This document shows positions 46,498 through 58,253 of a DNA stretch of 64,000 bases, in pieces; within the stretch, counting starts at the first letter, position 1, and each line of letters begins with the position of its first letter. A program made the position numbers and the translations under genes. Under the pieces are notes generated by a model that was not told the origin of the DNA, did not search any database, and saw nothing but the letters and a program-made list of their open reading frames with translations. The DNA is from Phoenix dactylifera (Eukaryota; Streptophyta; Magnoliopsida; Arecales; Arecaceae), in assembly GCF_009389715.1 (NCBI RefSeq), contig NC_052404.1, forward strand, positions 9,742,480 to 9,806,479, read 5' to 3'.

Positions 46498-47349
46498 GTA
46501 CATCAGCCCCAGCGCTACCGTGAATGTTTCTGAAAAAAGAAATCTTGAAGGAGTAGTTTTTTCTTTGATATTTTAGAACTTCAGATCTATATACTTTTAT
46601 CTAATATTTTTTTACATATCTATTCATTAAAAAAAAAATTAATTATTTTTAATTTTAGACTGCTAATATTTTAATAACATTAAATGGTATATATATATAT
46701 ATAAATAATAAAAAATTAAAAAATATATATACAAAATAAATATTTTATAGAGATATAAATATAAATATTAATTTTGGAAGGTTGCTCATATAAATTTTGA
46801 TATTTAGGAAAAAATGAATGCAATTTTTTTTTTAATATTGTAGTATGCTCCCGGTATTCTATTTTATTTTATTCTTGAGGCATCCACGCTTTATGCGGTC
46901 TTTTAATTTTGGGTAAGGAACGTCTCTTCGTACTTGTGATTTAGGTGCGGGCAAAGCCCTTCTGGTTCGACGCCTCGCATATACTTTGGAAAGCTGTTTG
47001 AATGGAATGCCCTTATCAAGGAAAGTACCCTTCACATGCGTAAAGGCACAGTGTCATCTCACCCTATACCATGAGATTTTGCTCTACATAAGTGTTGGCA
47101 AATTAGTTTACATTGTTGGATCTGAAGTTCTTACAGAATCATTTATTAGATTGTTAGAGTTTATTTTAGCAAGAAATTATGCAGAGTTGGCATTGTTAGT
47201 TCCAGCTGGCCTTTTTTCCCATTAGATATTGCTTTAGTTTGTTCAACAGTTACGTGGCTTGGTTAGTTATCGTCGAGCAATTAAATTACTCGGGTCATTC
47301 AACTATCCATGAATTTATTGTTAATTCATTTAAATGTTTTACTTTACAA
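46498..47349. other. Intergenic, no gene seen
   Basis: AT-rich DNA downstream of the MYB gene. The frame at 46986-47225 lacks any recognisable feature. Confidence 0.55.
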
Positions 47350-47915
47350 ACATGATAAGTGATGAAGATAATATTAGACATCTTAACCTCGGCTTGAAGC
47401 AACATTCTTGACTTCGGCCATAACCAAATGAATGACGTCGGCGAAAACTAAGATGCCATTTTGCTCGAAGTAATAAAGACTAACAGTTAAACCAAGATTG
47501 CAGTTAGAGCACGATCGACGCAATCATCGCCATATGCTACTTGCGCAGAATGGTTATTATGTTGTCAACGTGCAGCCAACCGTTACCATACAGTTAAGGC
47601 ACGTAGCGCTAAACTAGGTAACTGATGCATATTTTACTCTATATAAAGAGATAACCCGAAGAATAAGCTCATTTGGAGATTTTCCTTTACTAATTTTTCT
47701 TCATTCCACACCGTTGCACCAATATTCTGACTTAAGCATTAGAGGGTCTTCCGTTAGAAATTTTCAGCAAGTAGACTTTTTGCAGGTTGGCCTCAGTGGC
47801 GACCAATTTTTACTTAACTCGATCTTATCCGACCTTACGTCTCTTCGATGCTCACCGACTTTATAGCAGACCAAGCAATGACCAATCTCGGCTCAAAATT
47901 TAGCAGCAACAACAA
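47350..47915 (+). mobile_element. Probable solo LTR
   Basis: A 560-bp block begins TGATAAGTGATGAAG and ends AGCAGCAACA. It has a CTATATAAAGAG TATA box near 47640, followed by a leader-like region and a GTTGGCCTCAGTGGCGACC tail, as in plant Ty3-type LTRs of U3-R-U5 organisation. No internal region lies on either side. I could not find convincing target duplications, so ends are approximate. Confidence 0.42.
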
Positions 47916-48286
47916 GCGAAATAACTATGCTTTGTTTTTATTTTTATTGGTATTGATGATATAATTGTTGTCATTGTCGCCTTCCAATTATGGAGATAAT
48001 TTATCAATTATTATTAATTTCACAATTTATATCATCTTATCTGCTTTCAAGAAAAACTATCATCTTTTAGCTTTTAGTACTTTTACACCGGGTTTCGTTT
48101 GTCTGAGTAAAAGGAGGTGAGCTTGACTCCAAAATAAAGTATTACAAACTCTGAGAAACACATATGAATATAAGAACCCACACATACACATACATGGGAT
48201 AGAAGATATCCAACAGTAAAAGAGATGTATATGGCAACAAAAAAGACTATAACCTAACTATCCTGCTGAGGACTTTAAGGATTACA

Positions 48287-48843
48287 TGTTGATGAGGTCG
48301 AGGGTATCCCCCGGCCTCAGATCTTAGTCCCCACCGATCGTAAGCAGAAGAATAGCTGCGTCCCTCACAAAATATTGTCCGCTTTGGGGAGGAATTTCAT
48401 AGTCTCTTCCCTCCGCGCGGTTTTGCCCCACAAAAGGCGTCTTGCGAGGAAAAGGGTTCTCCTATCCATTTAAGACACATATCTTTCCGCTACCTAACCG
48501 ATATAAGACTAAGTTCGAGATCCTTTAGTCCCACAATATCAGCCCTCTCAGCGGGAAGGTCTGTACCAGGCTCAAGGGCTCTCAACGAAAGCACCAATGA
48601 TGAGGTCGAGGGTATGCAGGCCTCAAATCTTAGTCCTCACCGATCGTAGATAGAAAAATGGCTGCATCCCTCGCAAGATATTGTCTACTTTGGGGAGGGG
48701 TTTCAAAGCCTCTTCCCCTCGCACGGTTTTGTCCTACAAAAAGGCGCATTGCGAGGGAAATGGTTCCTCCATCCATTTAAGGCACAGACCTTTTTCGCTA
48801 TCTAACAGATGTGGAACTAAGTTCGAGACTCTTTATTCCCACA
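48287..48843 (-). mobile_element. TRIM, second family
   Basis: Two direct repeats of about 246 bp (48287-48535 and 48598-48843) share TGATGAGGTCGAGGGTA...CCCACA and flank only 62 bp. On the minus strand TGGTGCTTTCGTTGAG (48596-48581) lies at the inner edge of the right repeat and has the TGG start expected of a tRNA primer site, different from the tRNA-Met site of the TRIM at 7344-7782. Flanks TTACA and ATACA may be the target duplication (4 of 5 match). Repeats are roughly 85-90 percent identical by eye, so it is older than the other elements here. Confidence 0.75.
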
Positions 48844-48849
48844 ATACAT

Positions 48850-49241
48850 ATAACTGATATAGCACCAAAGTCATAGTCTCCCGGCAGTGATACATCCTAT
48901 GCATCCTAATGGCCTGAAGAGTAGAATAGATCATGACAGCCCAAGAAAGCACAGTAAAGGGTGCAGCAGCTATTAATATGGACTGAATAATTGCAGGACA
49001 TTCTAGTTTGGCCTTGGCATCCCATACAACTGTGTGGCAAACGTTCCAAGGGTAAAATAATCGTTCAACCTCCCCTGAGAAATAGAGCAGAAATCTTTTA
49101 TAATATTAAAGTTCCAGACAATTTCCCGTAGCTGCTTGAATTCAGGATACATGGAGAGGCCCTGTTGAGTACGAATAGGCAAAAGAGCAGGAAAATAAAC
49201 GAGTAAGACTGTGTTAAGGAAGAGAAACCATATCATAGCAT
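48850..49241 (-). pseudogene. Fragment of an unrecognised multi-span membrane protein gene (left of Copia)
   Basis: On the minus strand a TTTCTCAG acceptor (about 49084) is followed by an open stretch with FYPWNVCHTVVWDAKAKLEC, a hydrophobic span (SILIAAAPFTVLSWAVMIYS) and QAIRMHRMYHC, ending at the TRIM. Upstream, to 49241, another open stretch reads TVLLVYFPALLPIRTQQGLS. The composition is protein-like but I do not recognise the family. It may be a decayed gene, or exons of one interrupted by the TRIM and the Copia element. Confidence 0.35.
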
Positions 49242-49507
49242 TGTTAGAGTATCACAAGGCCCAGTCAGGGAGCAGTGCAAAAATTATGCAGAAAAATCTC
49301 AATCAGTTTTGCCATCTCAATCAGTTTGACAAATTCGAACTCTTCCTAACGTCTGTAACAAATGTAGCTGTTGTGAATCCTAACTGTACTCCTTTAGATA
49401 CTGAATTCTGTTACTTGTAAATCTCTATATATTGAACTAAGATACAAGCAAATAGTAATCAAGCCACAATTCAAAACTCTCTCTTCCTTTTATGCTCGTT
49501 TCTTTCT
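49242..49507 (+). repeat. 5' LTR of the Copia element
   Basis: 266 bp, TGTTAGAGTATC...GTTTCTTTCT, with TATATATTG near 49425. It abuts the tRNA-Met primer site at 49508. Confidence 0.95.
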
Positions 49508-52500
49508 TGGTATCAGAGCCCTCAAAGGCAAACGCCTAATCCTAGTCAATACGCTTCCGCACCAAAACATCAAAACACAAGTCCAATGGCCTCACTTGAA
49601 TCTACCAACCTACCAAATCCATCCATTTAGACAAATTCTCAACCTGTGTCTCACAAATTGGTCGGCTCCAATTATCTGCCATGGAGCATCCAATTCCTTG
49701 TCTTTCTGAGGAGCCACGATCTTGTTGGCATCATGGATGGAGCTGATCCTGCTCCAGCAAAAACTCTTCCAGATGGAACATCAAACCCAGCTTACGCAGT
49801 GTGGTTCAAGAAAGACACCTGTGTCTTAAGTTGGTTACTGGCTTCAATTACAGAAAAGCTAGTATCTTCTGTCTATGGTATGAAGACATCCAAACAGGTT
49901 TGGGACTCCCTTCAAACCAGTTGATCTTGCAGCCATGGCAGCAGAGGCCAACAACACTTATGATCAACAAGTTTGGTATGCTGATAGTGGGGCAAATGCT
50001 CATATCACCGCCAATGCTGCAAATTTGACAAACCAGCAGCCCTACGAAGGTCAAGACACTGTCACGGTGGGCAATGGCTCAGGTTTAGTGATTCAAAACA
50101 CTGGATCAACCTCCATAGACATTGGCAAATCATCCTTTAATCTTAACAACATCCTTCACTGCCCAAATGCTTCCACCAATCTTTTATCCATTAATAAATT
50201 TTGTCTTGATAATGATTGTTACTTTATACTGACTGGGGTTGATTTTTGTGTAAAGGAGAACAAGACAGGGCGACTATTGCTCCACGGGCTGGTTGAGAAT
50301 GGCCTTTATCCGTTTGTTGGACACAAGAGTGCTTCAAATAAACTTCGATGTCTCATTGCAAAGCTGGGAATAAAGACTACAATTGGATCATTGGCATGAT
50401 AGGTTAGGACACCCTTCAAAATCAACTTTAGACCATTTACTTGGTTATCTGTCGGTTAAGGAATCTGCCAATAAGTTAAGTTTTTGTAAGTCCTGTCAAC
50501 TAGGAAAAGCTAAATGCCTACCCTTTAGTGATTCCACACGGCAATCTACAAGACCTTTAGCTCTCATCCATTCTGATGTTTGGATATCCCCAGTAACCTC
50601 GGTTGGTGGTTGCCGCTATTATGTTTTATTTGTCGATGATTTTAGCAGATTCACATAGATGTATCCCATGCGTTATAAATCTGATGTATTTTCCCCTTGT
50701 CGAAAATTTATTTACTTGTAAGATTCAGCAATTACAATCAGATAACGGTGGAGAATATTTGTCAAACGAATTTAAAGAATTTTTATCAATGCACGGGATA
50801 CTTCATCATTTAACTTGTCTACATACCTCTCAGCAAAATGGCATTGCTGAGAGAAAACATCGACATATTCAAGAAATAGGTTTATCTCTTTTAGCAAAAG
50901 CACACCTACCGAATAATTACTGGGTTGATGCTTTCATAACATCAGTATTTTTAATAAACCGTTTACCTACGAGGATCTTGAATAATTTATCACCATATTT
51001 TGTTCTTCATAAAAAGATGCCGAATTATTCTGATCTTAGAATCTTTGGGTGTTCCTGTTATCCATTTTTAAGACCCTATGAAAACCACAAATTATCTTTC
51101 GAAGCAAGCAATGTGTGTTTCTAGGATATGCCAGCCAACAGAAAGGATATAGATGCTTAGACTTGGACACAGGAAGAGTGTATGTGTCGAGACATGTAGT
51201 ATTTAATGAAGACTCTTTTCCTGCAATGGATAAATGCTCAATCTCATCAGTCAAAATGAGTGATATGTCACCAGGTATGTCTCTTATACCAATTTCAGTT
51301 CCTTTATTGTCAAATGTGCAAAGTAATTCTTATGAAGATATCCTTGTGCACCAGAATTCTGATAACCAATCAGAGACCATTCCACATATGCCTCTTCCTA
51401 TTTTACAGGAATCTACACCGTATAATTTTGGAGATAACAATATATCTCCATCACATGCAGGAATACCAGTTCTTGAGTCCAACTCAACTCCAACCTCACA
51501 GTCACTTACCCTGCCTGAGTTGAACCCACCTGTTTTGATTCCATTCACTCAGCCAACGACAGAAACCACAACAACTTCCACTACCCATCGAGAAATCATA
51601 ACTCGGTCCAAAACTGGAAATTCCAAACCAAAACAGTATCCTGATTATAAGACCTTTTATGCTACTCGATATCCTCTCAAAGTTCTGTCCAGTATTGTTC
51701 CTGAAATTATGCCATCTTGCTACACACAGGCAGTGTCAAAACCAGAGTGGCGTACTGCTATGGGGTGTGAATTTGATGCATTGATGGAGAATGGAACATG
51801 GTCCCTCTGTCCAAGACCATCAAATAAACATGTTGTGAGGAACAAATGGGTGTATAAAATCAAGCGGAATCCAGATGGTAGCATTGAACGCTACAAAGCG
51901 AGGTTGGTAGCGAAAGGATTTGATCAACGTTCTGGTATAGATTACTATGAAACATTCTCTCCAGCTGTGAAACCTACCACAATTCGGTTGGTGTTAGCAC
52001 TTGCAGTGACTTTCAGTTGGAATATAAGGCAGTTAGATGTTTCCAATGCCTTCTTGCATGGTGTCCTAGATGAAGAAGTCATGGAACAGCCCCGTGGTTT
52101 CATAGATGAAAATAATCCAGATTTTGTCTGTCGCCTCCACAAGTCACTCTACGGGCTCAAACAAGCCCCTAGAGCTTGGTTTCGTAGGCTCTCCCAGCAA
52201 CTTCTTGATTTTGGATTTTCTGAATCCAAAGTTGACTATTTCTTATTCACCTACTGTACTGACAAATTAAAAATGTTTGTGTTGGTATATGTAGATGACA
52301 TCATTATAACAGGTTCATACAAAGAGGCAATTCTCAAGTTTATTGAACAGTTGAAGTTGAGTTTTCACATCAAGGACCTGGGAGAGTTGAGCTATTTTCT
52401 CGGTGTTCAGGCATCTAGAGACACCTTGGGTCTGCACCTAAGGCAAGCACAATACATTACTGATTTGCTGGAAAGTACCAAAATGATTGGCGCCAAACCA

Positions 52501-53246
52501 TTGGCGTGTCCTATCATATCTGGTACGAAATTGTCGTCTCAACAAGGTGAATTGCTTCTTGATCCGACTGAGTACAGATGTGTTGTTGGAGCTCTTCAAT
52601 ATTGCACAATTTCTAGACCAGATATATCCTATGCCGTAAACCAACAGTGTCAGTTTATGCATAGTTCGAGGGAACCTCACTGGGTTGCTGTCAAAAGAGT
52701 GCTCCGCTATTTAAAAGGGACGGTTGATTTTGGTCTTCATTATTCACCATCTACTATTACTTTGAATGCATTTTGTGATTCTGACTTTGCTGGAAATCCA
52801 GATGACAGGAAAAGTACAAGTGGATATGGTATTTTTCTTGGCAGGAACCTTATCTCCTGGAGTGCAAAAAAACAAGGGATTGTGTCCAGATCAAGTACAG
52901 AAGCTGAATATAGAAGCATGGCCTTGGCAACTGCAGAGATGCATTGGATTCGCATGTTACTAAAAGAATTACATGTTATTTTGGCCTCTTCACCAATCTT
53001 ATGGTGTGATAATATTGGAGCCATTGCATTAGCCTCAAATCCAGTATTTCATGCAAGAACAAAACATATAGAAGTCGATTACCATTTCATTAGGGAGAAG
53101 ATGGTTAATCGTGACATTCAGGTGAAGCATGTATCCACACATGATCAGGTTGCTGACATATTCACAAAAGGTCATCCAACAGCTCGATTTCAGTTTTTGC
53201 GTCACAAACTAATGGTGTATGCCCTCCCCATCAGTTTGCAAGGGGG

Positions 53247-53514
53247 TGTTAGAGTATCACAAGGCCCAGTCAGGGAGCAGTGCAAAAATTATGCAGAAAA
53301 ATCTCAATCAGTTTTGCCATCTCAATCAGTTTGACAAATTCGAACTCTTCCTAACGTCTGTAACAAATGTAGCTGTTGTGAATCCTAACTGTACTCCTTT
53401 AGATACTGAATTCTGTTACTTGTAAATCTCTATATATTGAACTGAGATACAAGCAAATAGTAATCAAGCCAAACAATTCAAAACTATCTCTTCCTTTTAT
53501 GCTCGTTTCTTTCT
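53247..53514 (+). repeat. 3' LTR of the Copia element
   Basis: 268 bp, preceded by the polypurine run AAGGGGG and followed by the target duplication AGCAT. Confidence 0.95.
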
Positions 53515-53940
53515 AGCATCCCAGTGAAAATCGACTGCTTCAGTCCAACTTGAAATTGGCAATGCATATAAGTCAACAATCTTAGATCTTGAGAAGAGCA
53601 CAACCCCTGTTCCCAATAGGTTCAGCTTCCGCCTTACAGAAATAAAGAAAGATATAAACAAGTCCTATAAATATATAAAGCTCTGCATCCCATTCAGCAG
53701 TAAAGGATATCTGGCTCTAAGCCTAGCATATGGTAAAGAAGACACCATTTGGAAAACAATGGAGAAGCAAACTGGCTGACAGAAATTCAGACCTATAGAT
53801 TCTAGGTAGTTGTAATTCCTAGCAAATCTCATGATAGCCTGAAGACAAAATAAGAGGACCCAAAGGAACATATTGCCTTGTGTATTTGCTAAAAAACTTC
53901 CTGGAATACCTGCAAGGCTATCAAGATCATTGTAAACAAT
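53515..53940 (-). pseudogene. Fragment of an unrecognised membrane protein gene (right of Copia)
   Basis: On the minus strand a CCTTGCAG acceptor (about 53931) is followed by an open stretch with NMFLWVLLFCLQAIMRFARN and YARLRARYPLLLNG. Nearer the element, another stretch reads LNLLGTGVVLFSRSKIV and SSWTEAVDFHWDA, which stays open up to the insertion point. It probably belongs with the fragment left of the element. Not recognised. Confidence 0.35.
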
Positions 53941-54189
53941 CCTTAAAGATTTATATAAAAGATTCTAGAGATTGAAAGATCATGCCCTTCCTTTCGAGAA
54001 ACAGAGCATAATAAATTTATGAAGATAGAAATCAGACAGAGGTTCCAATGCTTGCCCACATCATTCATAGAGGCATACTGTATCAAAAGAGCAAATAAGA
54101 CAACCTGAAGGTAAAAGCAAAATTAATTTCCAAGAGTCTGCTGCCATAACTGGCTTGATACTATGATCACAAAGGACCTTATACATTTC

Positions 54190-54540
54190 CAATATAATGA
54201 GCATTGTACCCATCAGCATGAAGGATGGCCGCAAATGGAGGATCCAGAACATCCCCATGAGTCCACACAACATTCCCTCGCAGAACATGACTTGCCATAC
54301 AGTCGGCTGCTTGATTAGGCTCACGGTAGACATGAGAGATGTAACTGGCATAAGATTTAATTTGTATTTGAATGAATTATTAAGCTAAGAAATGACCGTA
54401 ACAGAGTCACCTTCAAGCCAAACCTGCTCAATGCACAACTCGACAATTACATTTGTAGTCCTCCTCAACCAGCTTACAATAGGCCAAAAATGTTCCCATT
54501 TTAGAAGGAATGTTGCTCTGGACTTGAGAACGGGGGCAAA
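54190..54540 (-). mobile_element. LINE remnant (RNase H domain end)
   Basis: The minus strand reads EQVWLEGDSVTVIS and then YISHVYREPNQAADCMASHV, the two most conserved stretches at the end of the RNase H domain of plant LINEs (the usual forms are LEGDS and HVxREANxAAD). The two stretches are separated by an in-frame stop and a frame change, and no reverse transcriptase lies nearby. It is an old 3' fragment. Confidence 0.65.
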
Positions 54541-55260
54541 AAATATCCAATAAATATGATTTTAATGTCATTGAAAAAAAAAAGTAAAATATTTTGTTCT
54601 TAACATGAGGGATGTATTAAATACTAATTACAGAATTTCAGAAACTAAAATAAAATTAAAAAATAGGGATCGATATGCATACATAGATTCTTTTTCATTA
54701 AAAATGAGAAAGAATGTACCCATCTAATGAGAACCCATCAAAATATACTGGGAACCGGCAACTGATCAGGTGGGAAACGAGGAAATCACCAAATTAGATA
54801 CCTTCAAATCGGAAAACGTCGGGTAAGACGCGAGGAATGACAGAAACTACTCTCCCGTGGGGTTTCGACTTCTTCCTACGGCTTGGACGCGTTTCTCGTC
54901 ACGCTCGCAGTTCCCCATGGTACGAGGAAGTCAAATCGAATTCAACCATCATTGAAGCTTCCGAGAAACCAATTCCATCGTGGGAAACGATCGACCGTCA
55001 GTCCAGCCATCAATCATGGCATCATCAGCGGCGTCAAGAAAATGGCATCAGTTTGACTCTTCACGCCATTCGACCGTTTCGTTGGCCCACCAGAAATCCC
55101 GGTACTGATTAAGCAATCCAGACCGTCCAATATCTGCTCCTTTCGTCCCAAAGTTGCACAGCATTTTGGACCTCTCCATTCCCAGGGTCCAGAGTCAGAC
55201 CCTTTCAAACGGCTTTCATCGCGTGCCAGCCTCCAATCTCCTCTCCCAACCTTCCAGACG

Positions 55261-55267
55261 TATATAT
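55261..55267 (+). promoter_or_regulatory. TATA box of the calmodulin-like gene
   Basis: TATATAT lies about 300 bp before the start codon, and W-box-type TTGACT is at 55053-55058. This puts the long microsatellite at 55372-55468 inside the predicted 5' leader. Confidence 0.45.
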
Positions 55268-55370
55268 CCACGTCAAAGCGACCAAGCCCGTGTACGACCT
55301 CGTCCCTCCCCTTCAAAACTTCTAATTTCCGTGCATGCCTCTGACGTTTTCTCCAAAACTCTGCATGCAC

Positions 55371-55470
<100 letters not shown>

Positions 55471-55559
55471 CTATATCCAATTGCCTCCTAATCTTTCTTC
55501 TGCTCCTCTCTTTCCTCTAAAATCACTAAAAATCTCAACACAGAGAATACTTAATTGGA

Positions 55560-56051
55560 ATGGCTTCCTGCTCGAATTCTAAGACAGAGAAAGAAGCTAG
55601 TCCTTCTCCCAATCCATCATCTTCGGAAAAGATCGGTGATCATTCGGAACTCGAACGAGTCTTCGGCCGATTCGATGTGGATGGCGATGCAAAGATCTCA
55701 TCGGCCGAGCTTCGACTTATCATGAGGGCTGTCGGCGAGGAGATGAGCCTCGAGGAGGCCGAGGCGGTGGTGAGGTCGGCCGACAAGGACGGCAACGGGT
55801 TGCTGGACCTGGAGGAGTTTGTGGGGTTGGTGGGGGTGGAGGAAGAGGAGAAGGAGAGGGAGCTGATGGAGGCGTTCGGGATGTACGAGATGGAGGGGGA
55901 GGGGTGCATCACGCCCAGGAGCCTGAAGCGGATGCTGAGCCGGCTGGGCGCGTCCAGGGAGCTGGAGGAGTGCCGGGCTATGATTTGTAGGTTTGACCTT
56001 AATGGGGATGGGGTGATTAGCTTTGACGAGTTTAAAGTCATGATGATGTAG
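55560..56051 (+). CDS. Calmodulin-like calcium sensor (CML37/38/39, rgs-CaM type)
   Basis: Intronless, 163 residues. After a Ser/Pro-rich N-terminal extension (1-27) come four EF-hand positions. EF1 loop 39-50 ([12 protein letters not shown]), EF2 loop 75-86 ([12 protein letters not shown]) and EF4 loop 146-157 ([12 protein letters not shown]) keep every calcium ligand. EF3 (110-121, [12 protein letters not shown]) lacks the position 1 Asp and the position 12 Glu and should not bind calcium. This 1-2-4 pattern with a short N-extension is typical of the CML37/38/39 group, cytosolic sensors induced by wounding, calcium and stress, and related to tobacco rgs-CaM, a suppressor of RNA silencing. 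The start is the only ATG ahead of EF1. AATAAA at 56232-56237 is a likely poly(A) signal. Confidence 0.95.
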   Translation: MASCSNSKTEKEASPSPNPSSSEKIGDHSELERVFGRFDVDGDAKISSAELRLIMRAVGEEMSLEEAEAVVRSADKDGNGLLDLEEFVGLVGVEEEEKERELMEAFGMYEMEGEGCITPRSLKRMLSRLGASRELEECRAMICRFDLNGDGVISFDEFKVMMM

Positions 56052-56239
56052 TCCTGCAAGCAGCAGCCTCTAAATCTGAGTTTCTCCTCTTCTTGCAGCA
56101 TATATAGGAATGTTATTATTAAAATGGCTTTGGGTTGAGATACAATTAATTCATCATTTGTTCTCTTTTTTTTCTCTTTGTTTTGAAATTTTATATTCAC
56201 AACCTTTTTTATTTGATTGTATATATTTTTTAATAAAAT

Positions 56240-57881
56240 CTTCTCCACAGGTTTCTTATGGGGCTATTTATTGGGATTATTTTTGAAAACCCGCAATTAG
56301 TCGTTTGTCGGTAGTTTCAATTTTTTTGTACGGAATCTCCTTTTTAAAAACAAAGCGAATAGAGCCGCCTTCCATACTTTCTTACCGATTATTTCAGCAA
56401 GATACCGTGGACGGATGATACATCCTTGCTATCTTTTTTCGGAATATTTTACTTTCTAACTTTTTGAATGTACTTATACTAGATTTATATGGTTCATCTG
56501 TTTTATCAAAAAAAAAGGCATTTATTTTTATCATACTTTTAAAATAAAATTCCGCCTACGAGGCAGTTTTTGTCGATGTAAATCTGAAAATTGCCACTAT
56601 AAATCCATAAAGATGCCTTGTGCATATTATTCCTCAAATTATCCTAGGCTAATTGTGTTGGTTTATTAATTAAATATTTCAGTAATAAACTAACAACTCT
56701 CCACATAATTTAAAATTTTGAAAATCGTATAACACATACAAAATACAGCTAAACTAAGAATGCTGTGCAATAGGTAAAGATACCTTGTGGGTTTTAACCT
56801 TTATTTAGTGTTAACATATTCCATTTATAGAGTCCATAGTGATCAGAGTCTTGAACTAGGATCTTTGATACAAATTTCACATGCCACACATATAGTTCTG
56901 GTTATTGTCAAGTTCATTTGGGCTAACAATTTTCAGCCTTGTGTTAGTATCTTAGTTTTATGAGTGTTCTAGAGATAGCCCAATCTCATAAGTTGCGGCA
57001 ATGGATGAACACCCAACCCAATTAGCTACGAACCCATTAAAAATAATTATCCTTCCTCATACCGTTGCATTAAAAAGCACTTTTACCAGAATGGGGCTAC
57101 GGAATAATTATATCCGAATTAAATAGTGCTTCTCCTGTCATCCTATAACAACTTGTTAGGATGAACTTAGTTAGATATAAAAACTTATCTTAGACTTCCA
57201 AATAACTTAGTTTTCTAAATATATAAGATTTAATTTTTTAAGGAATTGTTGGTCTGTCTCGAGTTTAGAATGTCGTATCCACTGGATATCTTCCACAAGG
57301 TTTGGTCTCGTCTAATTTCAGATGCAAATCATCTTTGATGGATCGCAAGGAATGTGGAACGCCAACTGGTATCTTGTAGCCTCATTAAATCATGTCCTCA
57401 TTCCATGTGGTAATTATCTGCATCCAGATGCAATAGAGTCGTATCTAAATGCAAGCATAATCGTACGATTATAAAATTTATAAGATATTTAAAATTGTTT
57501 CAGTATATTTTTTCATTTAGGAGTTGTTTGGTTGTTTGAAACTGGACAAGCTGCAAATTCGATTACAGTGTTTAAATTTGCAGCAGTCTTCTCAGAAATC
57601 TTGAACTCTAAAATTGATTGGGTTCCTGTAGTTCCCTTCTTTCACATGTAATTTAGTATGTACATACTTGTCACGTAGGTATCACACAATGCTTTTGACC
57701 AGGCCACATAGTTACACTTGACAGCTAGCGAGCTACGTCCCAATTACTTGGAACTCATACAAGTAACCAGGAAAGTGGTGGTACGGGTACCCATCCATAA
57801 ATAGACATGATAAATCGGTGGCTTAGAGAACCATGATAACATATCCCTATACCTGGAGCTGTGCCTTGCCTGGCTAATAGT

Positions 57882-57885
<4 letters not shown>
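56240..57885. other. Intergenic, no gene seen
   Basis: AT-rich DNA with no open frame of note and no recognisable repeat structure. Confidence 0.55.

Positions 57886-57953
<68 letters not shown>
57886..57953. repeat. (TA)n microsatellite
   Basis: Uninterrupted TA run of about 68 bp. Confidence 0.98.
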
Positions 57954-57958
<5 letters not shown>

Positions 57959-58253
57959 CTCCCACCTTGAGATGCAAAAGGTCGAGTAAAATTTACAATT
58001 ACTCTCTTTTCGCAGACACACTGCCATCTTAAGCAATAGAATTGTAAAGAATTGTAAAGCCAGTACTTGTGCAACTCACAATGGCCTAAAATGATTCTAC
58101 AGACAAGCACCAATGCATTACAAACAATCTGTTACTGAGTAGTATTGTACTTGCCATCACCTCTCCTATTATTTTGCTTTCAAACAGCTATCAGGATATG
58201 AAGAGAACTGCAAGGTTGCTTCCACTGTTTTGAGTATAGAGGCTGCTTCCTCT

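Larger units (their letters stand above)
49242..53514 (+). mobile_element. Ty1/Copia LTR retrotransposon (broken), Ale-like
   Basis: LTRs 49242-49507 and 53247-53514 (266 and 268 bp) differ at about two bases and one small indel, so insertion is recent, probably under a million years. The target duplication AGCAT is perfect (49237-49241 and 53515-53519). The primer site TGGTATCAGAGC (tRNA-Met) directly follows the 5' LTR. In order: partial gag of the UBN2 type (from 49646), protease (ADSGANAHIT), GAG-pre-integrase (WHDRLGHPS), integrase zinc finger and core, reverse transcriptase (YKARLVAKGFDQ, YVDDIIITGS) and RNase H (STSGYGIFLG) ending about 53334. Gag is much shorter than usual, and there are several breaks. 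LTRs start TG and end CT, a known non-canonical pair seen mostly in Copia elements. Confidence 0.95.

Noticed and set aside
48100-48850. A CRISPR-like or satellite repeat
   Set aside because: Only two repeat copies, with a primer-site-like inner edge and flank similarity, fit a TRIM better; this is plant nuclear DNA.
55640-56248. 202-codon minus-strand frame opposite the CML
   Set aside because: It is a shadow of the EF-hand gene with no recognisable features; its own start region is AT-rich UTR.
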